A DNA stretch of 64,000 bases from Pseudocercospora fijiensis CIRAD86. Lineage: Eukaryota > Ascomycota > Dothideomycetes > Mycosphaerellales > Mycosphaerellaceae. Positions 37,437 through 49,439 of this stretch are shown here, piece after piece (position 1 is the stretch's first letter; every line of letters starts with the position of its first letter). Under the pieces are notes generated by a model. It searched no databases, had not been told where the DNA came from, and saw only the letters and a list, made by a program, of their open reading frames with translations. The stretch covers positions 6,538,550 through 6,602,549 of the forward strand of contig NW_006921532.1 of assembly GCF_000340215.1 (NCBI RefSeq). The letters run 5' to 3'. Position numbers and translations under genes: made by a program.

Positions 37437-39382
37437 AGATATGCGTCCCGGGATTTTATATACCAGTATGCTGGTGCTTCGGGATTGGAAAAGGCGTCCT
37501 GAAGCGTGATATTATATCCCAGCAGGTCTGAGGACCCATTATCTGTCATTTCATTCAGATGGATTTTGGCGAGGGCTGCCGTACGATGGAACTTGCACCT
37601 TCGCGTGGTGTGCGGCGTGAGTACCGAAGATCTCGCTTGTTTTGGCGAGGGAGGGAAACTAAGACAGGTTCAAAAAGGAAAACAAATCTGGGATTTGTGT
37701 GCTCGGTTGAAATCTTTCTGCTCCCGCTGCAGAGATATTTTCTGAGCGCTTGGGGCAGGTTTTTGGTGGAGATGCTGGTAGTCGCGGGGCGGAAGGCGCG
37801 ATATGTTGTGAAGAATGGAATACTTGAGCTTGGCGTGCTCGTTTGCGACTAATTCGTCCTCCTGATTCTGGTGTTGAGCGTCGTTCAGGCGCACAGGGTA
37901 GGTTCTTGACGCATGTGCTGATGATCGCAGAGCGGAGACCAGGATAGGTTCAATATTCGGCGTGCTCACTTGACACCTAGTTTAGTCTTCTGCTTCCGCT
38001 GTGGAAGGCTTCCTACGCGCACAGGGTGTGTTCTTGACGTAGATGCTGATAGTGGCAGAGCGGAGTTGAAGACGGATCTACATTGCTGACAGTTTGGAAA
38101 TTGAGCTTTGTTGGACTCACTTGTGACCCATTTCTAATTCCCGCTTCCAACATCGACTAGGCCTCTGAGCCCACCGGGTAGGTTCTCGATGCGTTTGCTG
38201 ATAATCTGTGGAGCTGAAGTTACGACAGATTCTACAAAGTGAGCATGGGGAAGTTTGGCTTGGTGTGCTCACCTATGCCTACTCGTCTCCTGCTTCTGTT
38301 CTCGAGGGTCAGTCTAAGCGCTCAGGGTAGATTCTGAATCTACATGCTGGGTTTCCTCGCGGACTTGCTCGCACCAGAGACGATCTCGATGACCTTCCTG
38401 CTTCCGCTATCGAATGTCATTCTGTGCGCGCGATATAGATCCTCGATGCATACGCTAGTCGCTGCTGAGCGGAGTAGAGGGAAGAGCCTGGACATTCGGA
38501 GAGCAGACCTTACCACCTGAGTCAAAAGAATGTGGTAGGAAGCACTATGAGGAAAGCCTGGACATTCTAAGAGCAGGCTTTACCACCTCGGCCGAAAAGC
38601 CATTGTGCAGAGCACTGTATGTAAGAAGAGCAATGGAAGCGTCTCAGGCATGGGAACTTGCCTTGCTTCATATCTTGCTTCCGCTGCATAGCGTCGCACT
38701 GAGCGCACAGGGTATTTTCTCGATGCATATGCTGAAGTCCAAACACTGAGCTGTAGGCACTAGCGATGCTCTTCACCCATCTCCCTCTTCCGCTGTAGCG
38801 GACCGCTCCAAGCTCATATTGTGTGTTCTCGATGCATGTACCGATAGTTGATTAGTGGAGATGTAGGCACTTGATCGACGCGTGCAAGGTTGGCTTTTGT
38901 CGCATATGCTGATGGCTGTAAGGCGGAGTACTATAGTATCCTCATCCCGTGCTTCCGCTGGAAGAGATGGCTCGAGGCATGTGAGGTATGTTCTCAAGGG
39001 ATTTGCTAAAAGCTGAAAGCGGAGATGTAGGTACTCGAGTCCTGCTTGGTATATCTCCTGCTTCCATCGCAGAGGATAGGTCCAAGCTGCCGGGGTGTGT
39101 TTGTAATGCTTCAGCTGATGGTCACAGAGCAGAGTTGTATGTCTATCTCGGAGCACATGGTGACGGGCTCTTGCTCTTGCCTTGCGGCCGCCCAACGCTC
39201 TTACGTCCTGGACCAATGTAACGCTCCTACCTTGCACTACAAGATCTTACCAAAGCACAACCTCGTCACAACGTATTCGACGTCGCTACATCTTACGATA
39301 TCGATCATCTCTATGCTATACCATATCGCGCATCTACCATCCTGAGGAAGCTTCAGTTAAGATATCGACCTGACAAGTGACA
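37437..39382. other. Non-coding stretch dominated by degenerate repeats
   Basis: 1.9 kb between two plus-strand ORFs. 37720-39140 holds degenerate tandem repeats, described separately. Open frames of 60-154 codons on the minus strand arise from these repeats and do not share a consistent frame. Confidence 0.45.
37720..39140 (-). repeat. About ten degenerate tandem units, possibly a decayed exon-intron array
   Basis: On the plus strand, units share CTTCCGCTG, then after about 20 nt GCGCACAGGGTAGGTTCT, CGATGCATATGCTGATAG and GCAGAGCGGAG. Clear examples start near 37858, 37989, 38395, 38674, 38786 and 38949; spacing is irregular at about 100-290 bp. On the minus strand, spacers often begin gtgagca or gtgagtcc and end in tag 40-45 nt later, like fungal introns. 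Some minus-strand units read HMHRENTLCAQC or a related peptide. A separate ~63-bp segment is duplicated at about 38490-38600. Confidence 0.5.
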
Positions 39383-40396
39383 ATGTCTGATGCCCCACCA
39401 CCCTTTGAGCGAGCACCAGCAAGAACCTCTTCAATTCGGTCACCCTCATGGCCACACGACAGCGACAGAGAACCCCTCCCTGGCAGTCGAAATCCTCCAA
39501 GACGCTCCTCACTGCGGCCTGACTTTGCACTGAACGGTACATGCGACCGCGACAGTCCGCCTTCCTACGAGGGTCTGCCGTTCGAGGCCGAGCGGCTTCG
39601 CCGATTTCTTTCATTCTGCATGGCAATCGACTTCGGCTTGACAAAGCAATGCCCGGATGAGCTCACAAAGTCCGAATGGTTCTTCTGGATCGATGTCAGC
39701 CGTCATTGTCTCGACGCTCACATCGAAGCCGGGTTGTCGCCAATTAGCGAGTTTGCAGCAGCATAGTATGATACAGTAGAGGATCGGACCATCACACAAA
39801 TAGTCATCGAGCCCGCGAGAGTCTTGAAGATACCTGCACAGAGAGCTTTTCTCATGCTATACTCCTTCATCGGATCCATCGCGCCGCTATACAGTGAGGA
39901 TGCATACCGTGCTAGGATTGAATTGCTGGAGAAGCGCATCCTGGCACTCCAGACTACATGGCTGGGAGACCAGCTCATGGATGACAAGATTTTGTGTGAC
40001 CGACTCTATGCTCGGCAGGCGGGCGGCGCGACACAGGCTGAATACGATTGGTTCGTCAGAAGAATCCAATTCCAACACGCGTATTTGGTGCGCAGGTTCT
40101 TCGCACGTCTGTACCCAGATCCCGATTCAAGGAAATTCTCGAGACGCGGCGAGGCGCTGAATCGTCTGGACAAGATGGAATTCGGTCATGCGCCGGACGA
40201 CATTGGGACTGCTGATCTTCGCCTGTTCCTGAATTGGCACCATTGGCAGAAGGAAGCGGAGAAGTTGAAGGTCTTGCTTTCGATGGACTATGACACTGCG
40301 CGAGAAATGCCGCATGCGATTTGGCGGGAATACAAGGCTGCTAGACAGGCTGCTAGACAGCTTTATGGCCATGAGATGAAATGTATGGGCGACTGA
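39383..40396 (+). pseudogene. Hypothetical protein gene with a single in-frame TAG
   Basis: One continuous frame from the ATG at 39383 to TGA at 40396, interrupted only by TAG at 39764-39766. It would encode 337 codons. Before the stop the protein is Pro/Ser/Arg-rich, then KSEWFFWIDVSRHCLDAHIE. After it come RALLMLY-like helices, WLGDQLMDDKILCDRLYARQ, and FLNWHHWQKEAEKLKVLL. I do not recognise the family. Codon use and amino-acid character are alike on both sides, so this looks like one gene with a point nonsense mutation. An intron removing the TAG while keeping frame is not evident. Alternatives are stop read-through, a short variant ending at 39766, or a sequencing error. Confidence 0.5.
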
Positions 40397-40784
40397 TTGT
40401 TCATGGTCGGGAGCGGATGGCCAGCGATGGAGGAATACAGTAGAGTGGATGAACACCTAGGAAGGACGATTAGTATTTCTCAGAATACGAAATTTGAACA
40501 AGTCGTGATTTCAAAATCTCGTTGTCAAGAAAAGAGAGGTACAGCATATTTTCACACCTGTATTTGCAAAAGTGCAACATGGGATCCGAACACCCTCATC
40601 ACTTTAAAAATACGAAACAAACCCCCAAGAGTACTGTAGTGGGTTCCTGGGTCGGGACTGTTATGACAATTCTCTCGTGCTGTACGCCTTTACATCTGTC
40701 GATATCTTGTTTGAAAGTTCCTTCGTTGAGAAATCGATCAGAATTACATGGGAAATTTCGCTCGTCCGTCATAATACTCGTACT
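40397..40784. other. Intergenic between convergent ORFs
   Basis: About 390 bp, nothing recognised. Confidence 0.45.
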
Positions 40785-41225
40785 TCATCGCTGCTGATCC
40801 AGAACATCGACATACTGAGGCCTCTTACTCCTCTTCTTCCTTCCAGGCGCTGGTGGTGGTGGTGACAGTGGGTCTAACATGTCATGCTCAGGCGGCCGCC
40901 TTTCCATCGGTGGAGGATGCGGTCGTCGTTCAGACCTTCTTGGAGGTGGACTCCTTTCTTCCTCTTCAAGGACTGGAGGTGGAGTTCTCCTCCTTGGAGC
41001 TTCACGCAAGTCATCGTCCGGCGGTAGAGGCCGCTCGTCGGAACGTCGTGAACTGCGACGCTTCCTTCTTGCTTTGGAACTTTCTTTCGACGATGAGCCT
41101 GAGCTAGGTCTTGATGAGGTTTTGGAAGACTTCCGAAAAATCGGGTCGAGGAGTTTGTCTGTGTGTTTGTTTTCGACGTCAAAAGCCCTCATGACACCAT
41201 TCAGTGCCAGTCCTAGGCCAGCCAT
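40785..41225 (-). CDS. Small basic low-complexity hypothetical protein
   Basis: Single exon, 146 residues. The first 35 residues (MAGLGLALNGVMRAFDVENK, then DPIFRK) look structured. The rest is a Ser/Lys/Arg-rich stretch followed by Pro/Glu/Arg repeats (PPPVLEEEE, PPPRRSERR, PPPAPGRKKRSKR). I do not recognise it. The plus strand is also open, owing to the composition, but only the minus strand gives a sensible start and end. It ends close to the upstream gene and begins about 480 bp from the 11.5-kb element. Confidence 0.5.
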   Translation of the reverse strand: MAGLGLALNGVMRAFDVENKHTDKLLDPIFRKSSKTSSRPSSGSSSKESSKARRKRRSSRRSDERPLPPDDDLREAPRRRTPPPVLEEEERSPPPRRSERRPHPPPMERRPPEHDMLDPLSPPPPAPGRKKRSKRPQYVDVLDQQR

Positions 41226-41700
41226 GGTTGTGGTTGGTCCTGATGGTAGTGCGAGGAGGATTTGTTGTGCAAAGTGAGGTCGGTGGTAGAGGGTGCTTGA
41301 AGGTCTTTTGCAGGCCGAACTTGATCCACTTATGTGTGAAGGAAGTCAAGGGATGTTTGTGTGGCGATGGCATCATCAGCGCCCAAGACCTCTGACATAA
41401 ATGCACATCACAAGCCACGTGAATGTGAGCGGCTATTGGTTGCATTCCTCATGCTATGCCATTGTGGGACAGCACTAGGCTGCCACGTTGCGGCTACTCC
41501 ACCTCCACACCGACTCTCCAGGGTTTCTCAGGTTTGCTTTGGCCGTCAGACATGATGATGTCGTGGCCGTCCTTGTGATTGATTCTGTTCTTTTGTGGCA
41601 TGTAAGTGCAGCCACTCTTCTCTAGGAGCGATGGGACAGCACCAAAGCATAATATTCTGGCTGGCGGTCTCGAGGCTGCCAATCATCGTACATGCAGGTG
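41226..41700. other. Intergenic up to the 11.5-kb element
   Basis: Normal base composition, likely the promoter of the small basic protein gene. No gene seen. Confidence 0.45.
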
Positions 41701-41708
41701 GCAGTCAT
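41701..41708. repeat. Target site duplication, left (GCAGTCAT)
   Basis: Exact 8-bp match to 53229-53236, directly outside the terminal inverted repeat. Confidence 0.85.
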
Positions 41709-41794
41709 CTATCTCCTATCAGACCCTTGTGTGCGCAGGCTAAGTAAGTGACATCATCGTTTATTTATAAACGCCTTGCGCAGCAAGGGTCTGA
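41709..41794. repeat. Left terminal repeat and subterminal inverted repeat
   Basis: After the terminal CTATCTCCTATCAGAC, CAGACCCTTG (41720-41729) pairs with CAAGGGTCTG (41785-41794). Adjacent GCGCA/TGCGC and GGC/GCC extend the stem. Confidence 0.75.
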
Positions 41795-43165
41795 ACACAA
41801 ACTGTTAGATTTGGATAGTTGAAATAACCAACTTAGCGTACAACGCGAAATATAGAATTGTTAGAAGTGCATCTTATAGCGCGTACAATTATAAGTTTAA
41901 CGCTACAAAAATGAATCGCGTGCGACGTTGTAGCGTTAAGATACTATTAATCTCCTAAGCCGGGTTTGTTTAGCTAGCCTACAGCTAGCCGGCTTTAGCT
42001 GCAGGCCGACAGATACCTATATTGCGATACTAATATCTCGAGAAAGGAACTATTAGAGGTTATAAAGCGTACAATTCTAAGTAGATTCTTTACTAGATAT
42101 AATACTATATAATATTATTTTAATGCTTCTACGAGTAAGTAGTAGAAGCCGGCTAAATTATACCCTCTTTATTTTACCTATAAACACTTAGCGCTTATTA
42201 CGCGTACAATTCTAAGACATTCTATATACTATTTATATCGATGCGACGTAGTAGTATTATATTCTAGTTAATAAGCGGAGGTCGCTTAGCGGAGCTTATA
42301 GTACGTATATATATCCTACAAATTATTAGCATATAGCTAAATAATATACGACTAAACACATACCGCGATTAGTATCGATTAAAGACTTCCTTAAAAGCCT
42401 TAACTAAGTCCTTCTCGGGTCCCTCGATAATCGACTAGTATACTATAGTACGAGACTCGGTGCTCTTAGTCTTATCGATAACGACCTAAACCTTAATAAC
42501 GCTAGATTAGATAATACCGCTACTGCGAGCAGCACGACCGAGATATTAAGCGTACTTAGCGAGGTTATTTAGCGTAGTACACTACTAGTCCTATATCTCG
42601 AGTAGACTATCGGAAACGATACTAGTATAGAAGGTAGGGTTAGTAGTAAGAGTAGATTAATACGGGCGATACGCTAGTAGAGATTAGATATATTATCGCT
42701 AGTAGTCTACGGCTCGAGGTAGTCGTTAAGTAGAGCTATACTATACTATAGCTCTTATCTATCGTAGAAGAGGTATTAGCTTCTACGTATAAGCTTTAGA
42801 GCGGTCGACGTTATTATTAAAGGTTGTAGGTTAATGTTCGAAGGTTAAGGTTCGTAGACGCGTAGTAGAAACGCGTCGACCTATAAAGAAGCAGTACAGA
42901 TAGTTATATGCGCTAGCGTATGTTCCCGCAGATTCTCGGTCTATACTTTTATATATACTACGCGACTAGTCGCGTCTAACTCTAACCTACCCTCTTCTAT
43001 CTTGCTATACTTCTTTATAAACTTGTTATTTGCATCTTCTAGAATATATCTACCTCTATATATTAACTACCTCTGTATATTAACTACCTCTATATATTAA
43101 CTACCTCTATATATTAATCTTCCGCTAATACCGCTATAGTAAGAAGTATACTAAATACTAATTAA

Positions 43166-46100
43166 ATATCGCCGCCTACTATTATATCGGACGATATACT
43201 AGAGGATATAGATCTCGACGATCTACTACCGCAGACCTTCGCGTTTATAGGTAGCAGCCTAGTTCCGGGCCCTCTTAATAATATATCGAGCGATCTAAGT
43301 ATAGTACTACTAATATTAGATATTAATCGTATATAGACTGCAGTTAGCTAATAAGTACGTCGCCTCGTAGCTCGTCGTTAAGCGCTAATCCTAGAGATTA
43401 GTTCTTAGGCCGGAGAAGAAGATAAGGACGACCTCGAGAGCGAGGCTTCGGAACAGGACGATAGACTTAGCGAGGATAATATCGAGTTAGAGATAATAGC
43501 GAACGAGGCCGACGGCTTTAATCTAGATAATAAGTAGGAATCCGACCGCGAAGAAGATAAAGAAGACACTATCGATAGACTACGTATATATAGCGGCAAG
43601 CGAGGCAAAGCTCCTACTACTATTGCTAATAAGCGCAAGATACGATAGTAGCGTATAGTAGCCGATAAGACCGACGAGGAGAAGTTTAAGACTCTAATAG
43701 CATAGTTTAAGATCGAGTCCCTAGGCGTAATAAAGTTCCTCCGCTAGTAGGTCGAGAAGCTAGGTAGCAAGACCTATCGACGTCGTATTAGGTACATTCT
43801 AAACAACTTTGCTCGAGAATGCTTAATTAGCGGTCGAGAGTTACGCTCTAAGTTAAAGAAGCTTATCGGACAGAAGTTCTTTAATAAGTATAATACGATA
43901 AAGGCCGTTAAGCTAGCCGACCTTATAGATATAGTAGAAATTATTTAAGAAACCGCTCTAATATAGTATAAGTTGCTCGAGCGTCTACTACTAAACAAGC
44001 GTACTAAGGTTAGTATAGATATGTCGTAGCTAGCTACTAGCGGAGGCGATAATAACGACGACGATTAGGAGGATAAGGATACTGCCGAAGAACGAGACAA
44101 GCACCGCCGATACGAGAAGCGTATCTATACTATTACTTAGATAGTAGCTCGGTCTATAGCCTTAAAGAAAGCCTGTTTCTTCGCGAAGGGTTTTAGCTTG
44201 TTCCTATACACTTCCGGTATTAAGCGGCGTATCGTAAATATGCTTAGCAGCCTTAGTATATGCTTAGCCTACTTAATAATCTAGACAGTCGCTCGCAAGA
44301 TTGCTATCGAGAATCGCAAGCGTGCTATTGCCCTAGCTAAGAAGATAAAGAAGTAGCCGGTTGTTATTGTCTACGATAACTACTATGTCTCCTAGGATCG
44401 TTACGGTATATAAGCTATCGGCTAATCTACGAAGTAGAGAAACATAACTACTTCTTATATTGCTCGATATCGCGCGATAAAGAAGCCGCTCCGCCGGAAT
44501 ATACTAGATCGTACGAAGAAGCTAAATCCGAAGGTTATCTTGCGTAGCTATAAGAAGGATGCCGCTCGTAAGGCTATATCTCTATATTATATCGACTAGG
44601 CGATAGGCTTTGTATTCGGTTCGGAGCTAAAGAAGCTATTCGAGGACTTCGACTTTAATAGCTATAAATTAACGAAGAATAGCGGCACTAAGACATCGCG
44701 TTTGCTATAGTACAAGATCCGTATTAAGAACCTAAAAGATAGCAGAACGATTATTATCTCGCTACCGGTATTAGATTATAATAAGGCCTCGATCGAGGAG
44801 ACCTATAAAGTATATAACGACATCTTCTAGTCGTTTCTTAAGCTTAATCCGGATAATAAAGCATTCTAGGACTAGCTTATTATCGTCATTAGCGACTAGC
44901 TAACTATCGAGCGTATTCGTAGCGTCTAAGCCGGCAGTGTCGAGAGTACCCGTACCTACGACCGTAAGGAGTTTATAGTGCCTATCGTAGCGATGTTCTA
45001 CGTCGAGATAAACGCCTATTATACCTCTATAAAGACTTATTATCTGCGGAACAACTACGATAAGGGCAAGAAGCTTACTTATAACTACTAGGATGATACT
45101 GCGTACTATAGCGTAACCCGTCTAACTAACAAGAAGTACTAGTACTATATTATTAAGCAGGTCGTAGTCCGATTATATCGCGGTCGTATTATAGCCTTAG
45201 TTATTCGAATCTTTATCGACCGTAGCTAGCTAGACTTTGCAGATCCTAAGTTAGCTAATAAGAGCTATGTCGATACTATACGGTATATAATTAAGAACCG
45301 TATTACTCCTAAGTAGTACCTAGAAGTCGTAGAAGCTGTCTACGAGATAGCCCTTACTTAGAAAGCATAGGTTGGCAAGGATAATACCGGCCGTGTCGTC
45401 GATCCTAACTTTACTACTATAGCGCGTATACTAATTAAAATCGACAACTACCTTACTATTTACGAGGCAATCCGTAAGATAGATATCGGGCATCTTCGAC
45501 GCATAATTAATATCCTTATGCTAAACTTCTTTAGCGCTTATTAGCTTAATTACGGTCGGGAGATAGTATATATACGGTAGTTGTTAAGTAGCGCAGTGCA
45601 CTAGGATCTCTAGGATGCAATCCTCGAGTCTTCCGTAGTTAAGATAGACAGCGGTAAGAGTATTGCTACCGACGAGTTGCTTAAGCTATATAATAAAGAG
45701 TATATAGACGACATTAAAGCCTATAGCAATTCGACCTATAATATCGCTACTACTATAGAGCTTATCTCTTAGAACCGCGAGGCTTCGAAGAATATCCGTA
45801 ATATATTCGAAGGCCTAGGACCTAAGAGTACTAGCTACTATACCGAGAAGAAGATTAGTAATTATATTATAGCCTTTGCTCTAAAGCTAATCGAAGATAG
45901 TCTTGCTAAAGTCTAGCTATAGGATAGCCTAGGAGAGGATATACGAGTCCTATTAGACGACATTTAGCAGCTCGGCGTAGCTTAAATCGTGCTAGCTATC
46001 GAGGCACTATATTAGGCTAATATGCGCCTAGTTAGAGGCATAACTCGTACGTCGGCTAATACTACTACTAATAGTATAGATAAGATCGATAGTGCTAATA

Positions 46101-46249
46101 CGAGGGAACGTATTAATAGCGGTGCTAATCGAGGTCCCGTCGCTGCTAGCGTAGTAGATAACAATACGGCGTTCCTATATAAGCCGTTCGTAGACGATAA
46201 GGGCTTTACTAACCTAGACTTAGAAATAGTCGATGCTACTAGCATATAA
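43166..46249 (+). pseudogene. DUF6589-like protein gene, RIP-degraded
   Basis: One reading frame of about 1,027 codons with no frameshift at five check points between 43190 and 46249, broken only by TAG and fewer TAA. The start is probably a former ATG now ATA at 43166. An acidic N-terminal part (DLESEASEQDD) precedes a coiled Lys/Glu region. VVIVYDNYYVS at about 44363 and VISD.LTIERIRS at about 44885 match the paired DN and GDQLT.ARIRGLK-type motifs of DUF6589, and the FIVPIVAMFYVEINAYY stretch also fits. Trp and Gln positions are stops, the pattern of CpA mutation. The family's function is not established; two conserved acidic sites would suit an RNase H-like nuclease, but that is inference. 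Confidence 0.65.
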
Positions 46250-49200
46250 AGGCTCGGCGGATCTAAAGCATATAATCTAACGCTTAGAAGTGTTACAAAG
46301 CTAATAGTAGGAGGGCAAAGTAAAGTCGTAATTATAGCTTATATCGTTCCTTACTCTATTATAAGGGCATAACAACAAGAGCTATATATATATCAAAATT
46401 TATATCTACGGCTTTCTTTCTTCTTTAGCGATACGGACACTATCCTTGCTACTAAGCAGGCTCTTCTATTATGTCCTCGTAAGCTCGCTAAGTAGGTTTG
46501 CCCTTCGTAGTCGAGTACGTTGCCTTAGCTATTAACGCGCTTGCTTAGCGGTAGTTTGCCCTCGTAGTCGAGCACGTTGCCTTAGCTATTAACGCGCTTG
46601 TCGGTAGTCTTAGTCGTACGTCGATAGCTAACCTATATACTAGCTCTTTACTACTCTTCTATTATATCCTTATAAGCTCGCTAAGTAGGCCCTTCTTCTA
46701 TTATGTCCTTATAAGCTCGCTAAGCAGGTTTGCTCTCGTAGTCGAGCATATTGCCTTAGCTATTAACGCGCTTGCCGGTAGCCTTAGGTATACTAATAGT
46801 CGCTAGTATACTAATAGTCGCTAGTATACTAATAGTCGCTAGTATGCTAATAGTCGCTTATATTACGAGGAAGTAGGAACCGTAAAGTCGAGGAAGCGAC
46901 TAAGATATCGAGTCCCGCTAAGACCCGGATTTAGTATAGCAGGGCGCCTAATTAGCGGGATTAAACGTTATAGCTACTTCCTTCCGTATATTATAATAAA
47001 ACATAATACCGACTTTACTACTTTTACGCTACTACGAGCCTACGACGAGATACGTCGATTAAGCGCATTTCTAGTAAATAGCGCTAGCAAAAGTGTCTAA
47101 CACGATAACGACGGCCGCCTTAGGCACTAAGAACCGCCTCCGAAGCCTAAGAAGTCGAGAAGTCGAGAAGTCGAGAAGTCGAGAAGTCGAGATACTAATA
47201 CTAATACTATACTTATTGTACCGCGTGCTCTTATAGGTACTATAACATATACGGCAAGGATAGATACGCGAGGCGATAACGTATATCGAGCGCAAGCACT
47301 CTTCGAGAAGCTATAATAGCCCTCTTACGTTAACGCCCTCCTTTACTTAAATCTTAGTTACGATCTACTAGAAGGACTAGCTGCTATATAAGACAGTATA
47401 GATAAGAGCAATTACGTCTAGGGATCTATTTAACTAGCGGCACTAAGCGGCTATAGAAGCACACGCCCCGAAACACACTAGAATTATATATAGCCTATTT
47501 GCTACGAGTACGCGTAACAAGTACAAGTATATATACATATACGCGTATGCGCAGCAATTAGCGCATTCTATTACTAACTATAGCACGCATAACCGAAGAC
47601 AAGGTATATAGGACGGGACTTATTAAGCGAAACAATAATAGCTTATTCGCTAAAGCGACACTTATTAGTACCTAGATAACAATAGAGTATAACCGCGCCC
47701 TTAGTGTTAGAGACACCGTAGAAAAGGGTTGTCGAGCGCGTTGCAGTCGTATAGCAATGTTAATACGCTTACTAGAAGAGGAGGCGTACTGCAGTCGAAT
47801 AGCAGTCTTAATACGTAAAGGGCTGCAGTCGTATAGCAGTGCTGCAGTCGTATAGCAGTAAAGACTAAGACTAAGACTAATCGCCTTCGGGCTTAAGTAT
47901 ACTAGAGGCCCTTACGTACTAAGGTCATTATAACTAACAGTCCTAATAAAGGCGTTACGCCGACTTAACTAGATGCGCGTATATTATCCTATAAAGAATC
48001 CGAACGTAGGAAGCCTGTAGCCGCTACTTAAGGTATACCTTACTAAAGAGTTTTTACCGAATTAGGCCTATAGCAATGCTACGAACTAACCTACTTAGTA
48101 GGAGAGTCGCTATCGAGCCGCTACTTAAGGTGTACCTTACTAAAGAGTTTTTACCGAGTTAGACCGTTAGCCGCATTATAGGTGTACCTTACTAAAGAGT
48201 TTTTACCTCCGCTAATCTACCCGAGACCCGCAGTTTATTGCACTAAGACAAGACTGCGATATTCTAATAACAACTATACTCTTTCGGTTAAATGCGTAGT
48301 CGGCGCCCGCTAAAGCTATAGAAAACAACCTACTCGCTAGGAGAGTCGCCTTCGCAACGTCTTACTCGGCAAAGCCTATCGGAGACCTTAAAAGAAGGAC
48401 TAAACAAACTCTACCGATTAAGGAACCTTAACTATTAGATAAGCGGCTCTATCGGTAGCAAGCCGCAGAACTAGTAAGGAATAGTATTAATCGCTATAGA
48501 GCTACCTATATACAACAAAGAGGTATCGACACTATTGCTAAGAAGCCGACAGCTAGTGTATTGCTAGGGGTGTTAGTGTATTAGTATATATAGAAGAAGA
48601 AGAAGTTGAACTAGGAAGCGTAGGTCTATATTAGCGTATCGTAGGTAAGGTTTGTCTCTACTAATAGGATTGCGCTATTTACGCTATAATAGCAAGGCAA
48701 CAATAACGGCTATATATTATCGCACTTTTAACGCTATAGCCGCCGACTGCTACTAGTTAAATGCCTAAGGCTAGAATTACTAGCGACTAGAGGCTATACT
48801 AGCGATTAGAGGCTATACTAGCGATTAGAGGCTATACTAGCGACGACGACTACTGCGCTTAGCTTCTCGCAGAAGATTATTATTCCGGATACGCTTAAGG
48901 ATAGCTCTAGCTTAGCCGGTAACGATAAGCACTGCGCTTAGCTTCTAGTTATTAAGCTATTGTCGTACGCCTAGTTAAGCCCTTCGACTTTATAAGTATC
49001 CCCGACGAGGCACGCACTCTAGTCTATCGCTACTACTTCCTAGCAACAGGTACAAGCTACTATAGCTATAGCTATACGACAACAAACGCCTGTTAGCCGT
49101 CTTAAACCCGGATAAGGATTACTATATGTTTAAAGACCTAGTAACAGTAGCAGCACTAATTAAAGATACTGTTAGAATAGTAGCAATAGCAGCACTACTA

Positions 49201-49439
49201 ATCAAAGATACTATTAGATTCTCCCCGAACGACTATAGAAGTAGAAAGCATTCTTAATCTACTAATCTATGCTCGCCGCCTATTGTTTTAATATTATCCT
49301 TCTAGTATTGTATCCTATGCGAGACTCTTCCCTCTTCCCTTTTCCCTCTTCTATCTGTATCTAAGGACCGCTAGCGTAATTGTGCTAAATTAATAACAAC
49401 TAAAGAGTAGCTTATCCTCCTTATTATTACCCTTCTACT
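46250..49439. repeat. Gene-poor middle of the 11.5-kb element with minisatellites
   Basis: No gene recognised in 3.2 kb. Repeats include: an ~80-bp unit with GCTCGCTAAG and TATTAACGCGCTTG, about three copies at 46460-46785; an 18-bp unit (CTAATAGTCGCTAGTATA), four copies at 46788-46859; AAGTCGAG five times at 47152-47191; a GCAGTCGTATAGCA motif near 47740-47860; a TACCTTACTAAAGAGTTTTT unit three times at about 48019-48208; and a 19-bp unit at 48779-48845. A 17-bp unit (CTACCTCTATATATTAA), four copies, also lies left of the DUF6589 frame at 43050-43117. Confidence 0.6.

Noticed and set aside
43166..46249. Alternative genetic code (TAG read as Trp/Gln)
   Set aside because: Neighbouring intact genes use TAG as a normal stop (nhp6), and TAG density tracks TA-rich repeats only.
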